Of a DNA stretch of 51,636 bases, positions 25,945 to 33,368 are shown one piece after another. The notes beneath the pieces are model-generated. The model was not told the DNA's origin and made no database searches. It was given only the letters and a program-made list of their open reading frames with translations. Numbering within the stretch: position 1 is the stretch's first letter; each line of letters begins with the position of its first letter. Both the position numbers and the translations under genes were made by a program. The DNA is from Candidatus Thiodiazotropha sp. (lineage in GTDB: Bacteria; Pseudomonadota; Gammaproteobacteria; Chromatiales; Chromatiaceae). The stretch spans positions 1 to 51,636 of the forward strand of contig JAIVEQ010000032.1 of the NCBI GenBank assembly GCA_023838465.1. Reading direction: 5' to 3'.

Positions 25945-27813
25945 ATGGAAATCGAACTGGTCGAGATTCGCGATTTTCTGGCAAAACGTCCACCCTTCGA
26001 TGCCCTGCCGGAAGAACAGCTCAATCAACTCCCGAAGTCTCTCGAAATACGCTATCTGCGTAGAGGAAACCTATTTCCGCCGGGTGATGCCACACAAGGC
26101 TATATCTATATCCTGCGCAGCGGCGCCATTGAACTTCGCGATGAAGAGGATAATCTGGTAGAGAAATTGGGTGAAGGCGGTATCTACACCACCGATTGCC
26201 AATTAATCGACTTCGGCAGGGCGACTCATGGCCTGGCTGCGGAAGACTCCCTGATCTATCAATTGCCCTGTGATCTGCTCAAAGTACTGCGTAAGTCTGA
26301 ACCGGCATTCGACCGTCATTTTGCAGAATCGATCAGGGATCGTCTGAAACAGGCGGTACGAACGCTCAAAGACAATGCTGATGAAAGCCCCATTGCACAG
26401 ATGACAGTGGAAGTTTCTGATCTGATAAAGAAATCACCGATAACCATTGACATCAACTGTTCCATCCGCCAAGCGGCACAATTGATGAGTGAAAAAAACG
26501 TCTCTTCCGTGATGGTCATGGAGCAACAAAAACTGGCCGGTATCATCACAGACCGCGACCTGCGCAAACGCTGTATCGCTGCGGGAATATCGACGGATCA
26601 GCTGGTCAGCCAGATCATGACCACCAACCTGGAAACAATCCAGAAAAACACCATGGCCATTCAGGCATTGATGACCATGACGCGATTACATGTGCATCAT
26701 CTTCCTGTGCTGCAAGGTGATACAGTCGTTGGCATGTTGACGGCAACCGACCTGGCACGCCACCAAACCACTAACTCAGCCTTTCTCGCCAGTGATATCC
26801 GCAAAGCGGCCACAGTGGAGGATTTGGCCATTGTCAGTGAACGCCTGCCTGATGTTCAGTTTCAACTGGCGAACTCCAATGCAGCCGCGTTACATGTCGG
26901 CGAGGCCATCTCTTGTATAACAGATGCCCTGACGGCACGCTTGATAGAAATGGCTGAGGCAGAGCTTGGCCCACCGCCCGTACCCTATGCTTGGTTATGT
27001 GCCGGTTCACAGGCACGCCACGAACAGACATCCCATTCCGATCAAGATAATGCACTGCTCATCGCTGATGAGATGAAACCTGAACACGAGGCTTACTTTG
27101 AAGCATTGGCCAAGAAGGTTTCTGATGGTCTCAATGCCTGCGGCTATGTCTATTGCCCAGGCAATGCTATGGCAACCAATCCCAAATGGCGACAGACACT
27201 TCGAATATGGCGAAAATATTTCAACACCTGGATTAACAAGCCTGAGCCGATGGCATTGATGCTGTCGAGCATCTTCTTTGATCTAAGGGCTGTCTACGGC
27301 AACATGGAAATGTTCGATGAGCTACGTACCGACATTCTCAACAAGACCCGAGGTAACGGCATCTTTACCGCTTTTATGGCAGCGAATGCATTACAACATC
27401 GGCCGCCACTTGGCTTTTTTCGTACATTCGTACTCATCCATGGCGGTGCCCACGATGACACATTCGACATCAAACACCGCGGGATAGTACCGATCACTGA
27501 TATCGCGCGGGTGTTTGCCCTCGATCAGGGTCTCACCCCTGTAAATACGACTGAACGTTTAGAAGCCGCAGCAGAAACAAAGGTTCTCAGCCGTGAAATG
27601 GGAGAAAATCTAGTAGATGCGATGGAGTTTATCGCCAGCATCCGTATCTATCATCAGGCAGAGCAGATTCGCAAAGGAATAACCCCAGATAACTACCTCT
27701 CCCCTGAAGAACTTTCTGATCTGGAACGCAGACATCTGAAAGACGCATTCCGGGTTATCCAGGAGATGCAGGATGCCATGGAAAACAGATATCAGGGCGG
27801 GCGCTTCCTATAG
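25945..27813 (+). CDS. cNMP-binding, CBS and DUF294 nucleotidyltransferase protein
   Basis: 622 residues with domains in order: cyclic-nucleotide-binding fold (about 15-140), two CBS motifs (about 165-275), a GlnD-like nucleotidyltransferase domain with GSQARHEQTSHSDQDNA (from 354; the GS-x-DxD signature) and a C-terminal DUF294_C substrate-binding domain (about 480-615). It probably transfers a nucleotide to, or is regulated by nucleotide binding in, an unknown target. The same protein commonly sits near acetate symporter and acs genes, suggesting control of acetate metabolism (inference). The exonuclease gene begins two bases after its stop. Confidence 0.9.
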   Translation: MEIELVEIRDFLAKRPPFDALPEEQLNQLPKSLEIRYLRRGNLFPPGDATQGYIYILRSGAIELRDEEDNLVEKLGEGGIYTTDCQLIDFGRATHGLAAEDSLIYQLPCDLLKVLRKSEPAFDRHFAESIRDRLKQAVRTLKDNADESPIAQMTVEVSDLIKKSPITIDINCSIRQAAQLMSEKNVSSVMVMEQQKLAGIITDRDLRKRCIAAGISTDQLVSQIMTTNLETIQKNTMAIQALMTMTRLHVHHLPVLQGDTVVGMLTATDLARHQTTNSAFLASDIRKAATVEDLAIVSERLPDVQFQLANSNAAALHVGEAISCITDALTARLIEMAEAELGPPPVPYAWLCAGSQARHEQTSHSDQDNALLIADEMKPEHEAYFEALAKKVSDGLNACGYVYCPGNAMATNPKWRQTLRIWRKYFNTWINKPEPMALMLSSIFFDLRAVYGNMEMFDELRTDILNKTRGNGIFTAFMAANALQHRPPLGFFRTFVLIHGGAHDDTFDIKHRGIVPITDIARVFALDQGLTPVNTTERLEAAAETKVLSREMGENLVDAMEFIASIRIYHQAEQIRKGITPDNYLSPEELSDLERRHLKDAFRVIQEMQDAMENRYQGGRFL

Positions 27814-27815
27814 CT

Positions 27816-28508
27816 ATGCTGAAACATTTTCTCAGTCTGGATTCATTAAGAAAGAGAGCTTTATCGAAGGCTGAGCCGGGTGCACTACATGACTACCTCT
27901 CTACCCCGTTGACATCAAAAAGGACCCAATGTGAGGAGTTATCTATCGTTTCACTGGATCTGGAAACCACAGGTCTCGACCCGACTAAAGATAAAATTCT
28001 CAGTTTTGGCCTGGTTGAGATGCAACATATGACGATAAAACTTGAGACGGCTCGCCATCAATTGATCTCAATCGAAGATGAGATACCGGAAGCATCAGCC
28101 GTTATCCATCAGATTACCGATGACCAGGCAGCTACAGGGGTACCACTGGATGAAGCCCTGCCTGAGCTGCTGCAGCGATTGGCGGGCAAAGTTATGCTGG
28201 TCCACTATTCTGCAATAGAGCAAAATTTCATCAGTGCTGCATGCCAGAAGCTATTTGGCGCACCATTCGTGATACCGATCATCGATACGTTGGTCTTGGC
28301 ACGAAGAATTTTTGAACATCGTAATCACACCATTCAAACGGGTGATCTGCGACTATTCAATTTACGTCCACGCTATAATTTACCCAATTACAAGGCGCAC
28401 AATGCTTTAAGCGATGCGGTAGCCACCGCTGAGCTGTTTCTAGCCATGGCATCAGATATGGTGCCACAACCCAGCCAATGTCAACTCCGTCGTTTCCTTA
28501 CGCGTTGA
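27816..28508 (+). CDS. DEDDh 3'-5' exonuclease (DnaQ-like)
   Basis: 230 residues. Exo I motif SLDLETTGLDP (Asp48, Glu50), Exo II in LVHYSAIEQNF where the usual Asp is Glu, and Exo III KAHNALSDAVATAEL with His and Asp of the DEDDh type. It is much shorter than PolA/PolC-associated forms and resembles stand-alone exonucleases of the epsilon superfamily. Only two bases separate it from the DUF294 gene, so the two are translationally linked. Why an exonuclease travels with acetate genes is unknown; it may act on a nucleotide or RNA substrate rather than in replication. Confidence 0.88.
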   Translation: MLKHFLSLDSLRKRALSKAEPGALHDYLSTPLTSKRTQCEELSIVSLDLETTGLDPTKDKILSFGLVEMQHMTIKLETARHQLISIEDEIPEASAVIHQITDDQAATGVPLDEALPELLQRLAGKVMLVHYSAIEQNFISAACQKLFGAPFVIPIIDTLVLARRIFEHRNHTIQTGDLRLFNLRPRYNLPNYKAHNALSDAVATAELFLAMASDMVPQPSQCQLRRFLTR

Positions 28509-28660
28509 CAGGCAATAGAATGATGAGACAAAACAACAGTAGTATTTTATCTATTCGGAATATTGCTTTGGGTTTTAAAAAGTCAGTTTCTTTTTACTTA
28601 AGAAACAGACTTACACTTTCCTGCTGTTGAGAATGAATAACCACCGTTGAGGAGAATCCA

Positions 28661-30607
28661 ATGTCAGAAAACAAGATTTACCCCGTCCCTGCCGAATTCG
28701 CAGCACAGGCGAATATCCGTGATGCGGAGTATCAGACGATGTATCAGCAGTCGATTGACGACCCTGATGCCTTTTGGGCGGAACAAGCTGATAAATATGT
28801 CACCTGGTTCAAAAAATGGGACAAGGTCACTGATTGGAGTTTTGGCAAGGACGACCTGCATATTGAGTGGTTTAAAGGCGCTAAATTAAATGTCTCCTAC
28901 AACTGCCTAGATCGTCATCTGGAGAGTCGAGGCGATCAGGTAGCCATCATATGGGAGGGTGACAACCCGGATGAGGATCGTAAGATCACCTATCGTGAAC
29001 TCCACGAAGAGGTCAGCAAGTTCGCCAATGTATTGAAATCTCGCGGTGTAAAAAAGGGAGACAGGGTCTCCCTCTACCTACCGATGGTCGCTGAGGCTGC
29101 CGTGGCCATGCTTGCCTGTACCCGGATCGGTGCTGTCCACTCAATTGTGTTCGGCGGCTTCTCACCAGATGCCCTGCGCGATCGAATACTCGACTCAGAC
29201 TGCCAGGTGGTGATTACCGCTGATCAATCAATGCGTGGTGGCAAGAAGGTACCGCTGAAGTCAAATGCCGACAAAGCCATTGCCCAGTGCCCCAATGTGC
29301 ATACCTGCCTGGTCGTAAAGCGTGGTGGTGATCCGGTAGATTGGAACAATGATCGGGATGTCTGGTATCACGAAGCCATGTCCAGTGCCTCTTCAGACTG
29401 CCCGGCTGAAGAGATGGGGGCCGATGATCCCCTGTTTATTCTCTACACTTCAGGATCTACGGGTAAGCCAAAAGGTGTGCTTCACACGACAGGTGGTTAT
29501 CTGCTACAGGCAGCCATGACTCACAAGCTAGTGTTCGACTACAAGGATGGTGAAGTCTACTGGTGTACCGCTGATGTGGGCTGGGTAACCGGTCACACCT
29601 ATATAGTCTACGGTCCATTGGCTAATGGCGCCACCAGCCTGATGTTTGAGGGTATCCCCACCTATCCCGATATCTCCCGTTTCTGGCAGGTCTGCGACAA
29701 ACACAATGTCGCCACTTTCTATACAGCACCAACTGCCATTCGTTCTCTGATGAGCGCTGGTGAAGAACCGGTAAAGAAGACCAAACGCAGCAGCCTGCGC
29801 CTGCTTGGCACAGTCGGTGAACCGATCAATCCCGAGGCATGGGAGTGGTACTATCGCGTGGTCGGTGATGAGCGCTGCCCCATTGTCGATACCTGGTGGC
29901 AAACCGAAACCGGTGCACACATGTTGACCCCACTACCCGGTGCAACACCATTGAAACCAGGTTCTGCCACTATCCCCTTCTTCGGCGTCGCGCCGGTGCT
30001 GCTGGATGACCAAGGTGTCGAGATCGATGGCAACCCGGCAGCAGGCAATCTGGCCATCAAGCAGCCCTGGCCAGCCATGATGCGTACCTTGTATGGTGAC
30101 CACAAACGCTTCTTTGAAACCTATTTCGCTATGTATCCCGGTTACTACTTTACCGGTGACGGTGCTCGCCGTGATGAGGATGGATACTACTGGATCACAG
30201 GCCGGGTAGATGATGTATTGAATGTATCAGGCCACCGTCTGGGTACCGCAGAAATTGAGTCTGCCCTGGTACTGCACGATATGGTTGCTGAAGCTGCGGT
30301 TGTAGGCTATCCCCATGAATTGACCGGTCAGGGTATCTACGCCTATGTCACACTGATGACAGGTATAGAAAGTAGCGATGAACTAAAGGCCGAATTGGTA
30401 AAAATGGTACGTTCCGAGATTGGACCTATTGCCAAGGTCAATCTTATCCAGTGGGCACCTGGTCTGCCTAAGACACGTTCTGGAAAAATCATGCGCCGAA
30501 TTCTGCGCAAGATCGCCGCGAACGAAATAGAGAATCTGGGTGATACCTCTACCCTGGCTGATCCTTCAGTCGTTGACAATCTGATCGACAACAGGGAAAA
30601 CAAGTAG
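28661..30607 (+). CDS. acs: Acetyl-CoA synthetase
   Basis: AMP-forming synthetase of 648 residues converting acetate, ATP and CoA to acetyl-CoA. Visible are the P-loop-like [29 protein letters not shown] and the C-terminal [11 protein letters not shown], whose lysine is the acetylation-regulated residue in Salmonella Acs. GAGGAGAATCC precedes the ATG at good spacing. A 150-base gap separates it from the exonuclease, so it likely has its own promoter. With the symporter pair it forms a scavenging route for acetate. Confidence 0.97.
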   Translation: MSENKIYPVPAEFAAQANIRDAEYQTMYQQSIDDPDAFWAEQADKYVTWFKKWDKVTDWSFGKDDLHIEWFKGAKLNVSYNCLDRHLESRGDQVAIIWEGDNPDEDRKITYRELHEEVSKFANVLKSRGVKKGDRVSLYLPMVAEAAVAMLACTRIGAVHSIVFGGFSPDALRDRILDSDCQVVITADQSMRGGKKVPLKSNADKAIAQCPNVHTCLVVKRGGDPVDWNNDRDVWYHEAMSSASSDCPAEEMGADDPLFILYTSGSTGKPKGVLHTTGGYLLQAAMTHKLVFDYKDGEVYWCTADVGWVTGHTYIVYGPLANGATSLMFEGIPTYPDISRFWQVCDKHNVATFYTAPTAIRSLMSAGEEPVKKTKRSSLRLLGTVGEPINPEAWEWYYRVVGDERCPIVDTWWQTETGAHMLTPLPGATPLKPGSATIPFFGVAPVLLDDQGVEIDGNPAAGNLAIKQPWPAMMRTLYGDHKRFFETYFAMYPGYYFTGDGARRDEDGYYWITGRVDDVLNVSGHRLGTAEIESALVLHDMVAEAAVVGYPHELTGQGIYAYVTLMTGIESSDELKAELVKMVRSEIGPIAKVNLIQWAPGLPKTRSGKIMRRILRKIAANEIENLGDTSTLADPSVVDNLIDNRENK

Positions 30608-30615
30608 TCATCTAT

Positions 30616-30645
30616 CTAACTGGTATCTATCCAGATACCAGTTAG
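30616..30645 (+). terminator. Hairpin after acs
   Basis: CTAACTGGTATCT, loop ATCC, AGATACCAGTTAG: a perfect 13-base-pair stem beginning 9 bases after the acs stop. Only two Ts follow, so it is a hairpin-type transcript end of uncertain terminating strength. Confidence 0.65.
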
Positions 30646-30647
30646 TT

Positions 30648-30719
30648 CGTCATTTCGGCGAATGTTGGAATCCAGTCAGTTGATCGTTTCTCTGGATCCC
30701 GGCATTCGCCAGGATGACG
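30648..30719. repeat. Dispersed imperfect palindrome, copy B
   Basis: Arms 30648-30675 and 30692-30719 correspond to copy A at 5099-5177. The right arm, starting CTGGATCCCGGCATTCGCC, differs from that of copy A at one position. It sits directly behind the acs hairpin, between acs and an unknown gene. Confidence 0.85.
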
Positions 30720-30771
30720 CAACACGATAAAGTGTGCATTATTATGTCTTACCCATTTTACAAGTGACTAC

Positions 30772-31335
30772 ATGAATTTAAAACTCCCCTCATTTTATAA
30801 ACGCATCCTGGCATTCTTCGTTGTTATCGGGCCAATTTTCTGGTTGGTCATGACCGAAGATGGACAACGTCGCACTGACTCGGTCGTGCTGACACTTTGG
30901 GGTGAGGATGATATTGCATTGAATCTCAAAGTACTCGACAACCAGATCACCGAAAAGGAATTGAAGCAAGTCTTTCCCGATGTGGAGTGGTTATGCGATG
31001 ATGAAGTCTCTAGTTTTGGTAACCGTCTGTGTGTATCACGTATTGGCATTTTCAATGGTATCCCTGCACACTACATCAGTGTTTTTTTCCACGATCAGTG
31101 GATAAACGGGGTTAAAGTCGGTTACCGACGTAATTATCACGAACAATTAAAACAGCAACTCTGGCAGCAATTGGGTGCTCCATCTAATAACAGTGAGCCG
31201 GTTCAAGTCGTTCAGGGTATGGAGTCTGTGCTTCACTGGATTACAGCGTCCGGTAATGTGATCCTCAAAAAGGCATTGACTGAACAGGAAGAGCCTGCAC
31301 TACTTTGGCTATCCTTCTCAGTCATACCACAGTAA
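30772..31335 (+). CDS. Uncharacterised protein with N-terminal membrane anchor
   Basis: 187 residues; not recognised. One hydrophobic segment (about residues 12-27) after a basic start suggests a membrane-anchored or exported protein. The remainder is soluble and mixed, with CDDEVSSFGNRLCVSRIG holding two cysteines 14 residues apart that could form a disulfide if periplasmic. Coding character is supported by consistent codon use and length. The neighbours (repeat B upstream, a divergent-side unknown gene downstream) give no functional clue. Confidence 0.65.
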   Translation: MNLKLPSFYKRILAFFVVIGPIFWLVMTEDGQRRTDSVVLTLWGEDDIALNLKVLDNQITEKELKQVFPDVEWLCDDEVSSFGNRLCVSRIGIFNGIPAHYISVFFHDQWINGVKVGYRRNYHEQLKQQLWQQLGAPSNNSEPVQVVQGMESVLHWITASGNVILKKALTEQEEPALLWLSFSVIPQ

Positions 31336-31398
31336 CGGTATAGTCTCAGTCAGGGAATCTATGATTGGCCCTATCCAGGGTTGTTAGGCTCGCAACTA

Positions 31399-31770
31399 TC
31401 AGACACCATACAACGATTCATGTAAAAACTGCTTGAAATACCTCATTACCTGCCGAGGTATGACGCTCTCTGCGTGTATGCGCAATTCATGAATTTCATC
31501 TGTCATCTGATAATCGTTTAACGCTTGAGCTCTCTCTATAGCCTGGTGTATAGATTGGTCAAGAATCAGCCCGCTGCGGTGTTTTACCACACTGTAAACT
31601 GCCATCAGTGCAATCTGTTCTTCCAGCTCCATCTTGCACTGATTGTCCAGTATCGTCAGCATTACTGTCGTCACGCAATCTATTTGAAGAGGATCCAGTG
31701 AGATAGTTTCTGCCCATACAGCTGCCGGATGTGGCGCATCAAATGCTGTTTTTGTGTTTTTTGATAACAT
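31399..31770 (-). CDS. Uncharacterised small protein
   Basis: 123 residues; not recognised. Predicted mainly helical and soluble with no signal peptide. It faces away from the bacteriohemerythrin gene across a 66-base gap, which must hold both promoters. The middle (QCKMELEEQIALMAVYSVVKH) and the C-terminal helical stretch ending FLHESLYGV are the most regular parts. It could be a regulator or a lineage-specific protein; there is no motif to decide. Confidence 0.55.
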   Translation of the reverse strand: MLSKNTKTAFDAPHPAAVWAETISLDPLQIDCVTTVMLTILDNQCKMELEEQIALMAVYSVVKHRSGLILDQSIHQAIERAQALNDYQMTDEIHELRIHAESVIPRQVMRYFKQFLHESLYGV

Positions 31771-31836
31771 GACATTAATTCCATGTGCCTAAAACATATA
31801 CTAGTGTAGTCTCCTAATATTGGAAGGAGCCATAAA

Positions 31837-32244
31837 ATGGCAAATCTTATAAAGGCCTTCGAACAACGTTTCCTGCTGGGTATTGAGAAACTTGATACCG
31901 ACCATCGTAAATTTGTTGATTTGGTCAATCAGTTGGAATGTTCAGAAAAAAAGACGTTCATCAAGCTCTATCCCCTGCTCGTAAAACATATCAGTGAACA
32001 CTTTATGGCTGAAAACAGTTTGATGGCTGAGAGTGGTTACAGTGGAATTCACGAACATATCGATGAACACCAACGGGTACTGAATGAACTTAATCGTATT
32101 GGCGAGATGGTCTCAAACGGTTCTGTATCGATGGGGCGTACCTATGTTATCGATCACCTGCCAAACTGGTTTGAGCATCATAGTAGGATGATGGACAGTA
32201 ATTTGGCGGCCCATCTCAAGTCCCGGGGCTTTGCGACTGTCTGA
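31837..32244 (+). CDS. Bacteriohemerythrin
   Basis: 135 residues, the typical single-domain length. Diiron ligands are in order: DTDHRKFVDLVN (His23), HISEHFMAENSLM (His and Glu), HEHIDEHQRVL and the C-terminal HHSRMMDSNLAAH (His and Asp). It reversibly binds O2 and may deliver O2 to membrane enzymes or buffer it for microaerobic life. GGAGCC precedes the ATG. The 3' end overlaps the convergent GNAT gene by 29 bases. Confidence 0.93.
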   Translation: MANLIKAFEQRFLLGIEKLDTDHRKFVDLVNQLECSEKKTFIKLYPLLVKHISEHFMAENSLMAESGYSGIHEHIDEHQRVLNELNRIGEMVSNGSVSMGRTYVIDHLPNWFEHHSRMMDSNLAAHLKSRGFATV

Positions 32245-32680
32245 GCACAATGAGACCGGTCTCATGCCAACTGTGCCGAGTGTAAAAATCGAGCGCTGAG
32301 CGATTGCTTCGATCCGCTACCAATTGCAGCCGGGACAGGCCATGTTCATCACTCCACTGTTCAAGATGATGCAGTAACATGCGTCCAACCCCTTTCTCTC
32401 TGTGATGTAGATCCACGATCACATCCTCGACCCAACCAACGGGACCACCTTCTACGGTTGATAAGACTATCTGCAACGATGCCATGGCGACAACCTCTTC
32501 AGTGGCCTCAACCACAAAGAGCTGCGCCTGGTCTGCGTGCAACAGCATTTCCAATCCGGCCCGCTGTTTCACAGGATCAACCTTAAAATCCTGTTCAATT
32601 GTGAACAACTGGGTTAAAAGATCTGCCATTTGCCCCACATCTGTGGGCCTGGCATCACGAGTTGTGTAGTTTGGATGCAT
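32216..32680 (-). CDS. GNAT-family N-acetyltransferase
   Basis: About 154 residues from ATG 32680 (ATG 32683 is equally possible; a longer frame to 32776 has no conserved sequence). GNAT features: the beta-strand region GWVEDVIVDLHHREKGVGRML with the acetyl-CoA-binding R-x-x-G-x-G/A equivalent (REKGVGRML) and the C-terminal NRSALDFYTRHSWHETG. The substrate is unknown. It overlaps the bacteriohemerythrin gene tail to tail, so antisense interference at the 3' ends is possible. Confidence 0.87.
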   Translation of the reverse strand: MHPNYTTRDARPTDVGQMADLLTQLFTIEQDFKVDPVKQRAGLEMLLHADQAQLFVVEATEEVVAMASLQIVLSTVEGGPVGWVEDVIVDLHHREKGVGRMLLHHLEQWSDEHGLSRLQLVADRSNRSALDFYTRHSWHETGLIVLRQSQSPGT

Positions 32681-32790
32681 CATTTCTCTGTCAGGTTTCC
32701 GAACTAGGGAGTGTAGCTCGTCATTGAAACTGGAATCTTCAGCAAGGCAAGGGTACGGCTCTACCCCATCGATCAAGTATTGGTAGACAT

Positions 32791-32809
32791 GGTGCGGCAG
32801 GGCCGCACC
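32791..32809. repeat. Short GC-rich palindrome, copy 2 of 2
   Basis: GGTGCGGC, AGG, GCCGCACC: a perfect 8-bp inverted repeat. It is the same unit as 2671-2689, with shared flanks AT before and C after. It lies between the GNAT and PrcB-like genes. Confidence 0.7.
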
Positions 32810-32870
32810 CTACATCTGCTTCTAAAGCCGCGACGATACGATCTCAAAAGAGTGTGCGTTCTGGATGGAA

Positions 32871-33368
32871 CTAGTTAAGAGCCAGACTGTGCCTGACCTC
32901 ACCCTGGTGATCAACAATTTCCAGCCGGGTGAAATTCCCTTTAGCAATTTTCAAATAGAGACAGGGATAGGTAAGAGCCTGCATCTGCACCATGCCCGGC
33001 TTAGGTTTCACCCATTCAACTGCTACCCGTGCTGCATCTGAAGCGAGTTCAAGATGATCGGAGAGTAATTTTAAACCATATCCCCCGCTGGGTTGCTGGC
33101 CCATATCCACTCTGACCACCCAAAATTGCTCTGTTTCTATCTTGTCACTGATATCCTTTTGCACTTTAGCGCCAATTCTAGCCCCATCTCCATGGGTCAA
33201 GGTGCTATCTGAAACCAACTGAACACCTGCAGCCTGGTTGACACTGCAAATGTATCCTTGCTCCAGTACACTGACCGAAGAGGCAACCGTGTTACAACTT
33301 GAAATTGCCATAAACAGGGGTGCCAAACCCATCCATCTTATCCATTTGTTTAGATTAACGAGTCTCAT
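32871..33368 (-). CDS. PrcB-like lipoprotein coupled to the subtilase
   Basis: 165 residues with a lipoprotein signal (hydrophobic 13-22, lipobox ISSC with Cys25). The mature part has a PrcB_C-like signature, MGQQPSGGYGLKLL near residue 89, within a beta-rich domain. In Treponema denticola, PrcB is a lipoprotein needed for the subtilisin-family dentilisin complex. Here the start codon overlaps the stop of a subtilase gene (ATGA), strongly suggesting that the two proteins work together as inhibitor, chaperone or complex subunit (inference). The PrcB assignment rests on one short motif plus context. Confidence 0.72.
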   Translation of the reverse strand: MRLVNLNKWIRWMGLAPLFMAISSCNTVASSVSVLEQGYICSVNQAAGVQLVSDSTLTHGDGARIGAKVQKDISDKIETEQFWVVRVDMGQQPSGGYGLKLLSDHLELASDAARVAVEWVKPKPGMVQMQALTYPCLYLKIAKGNFTRLEIVDHQGEVRHSLALN

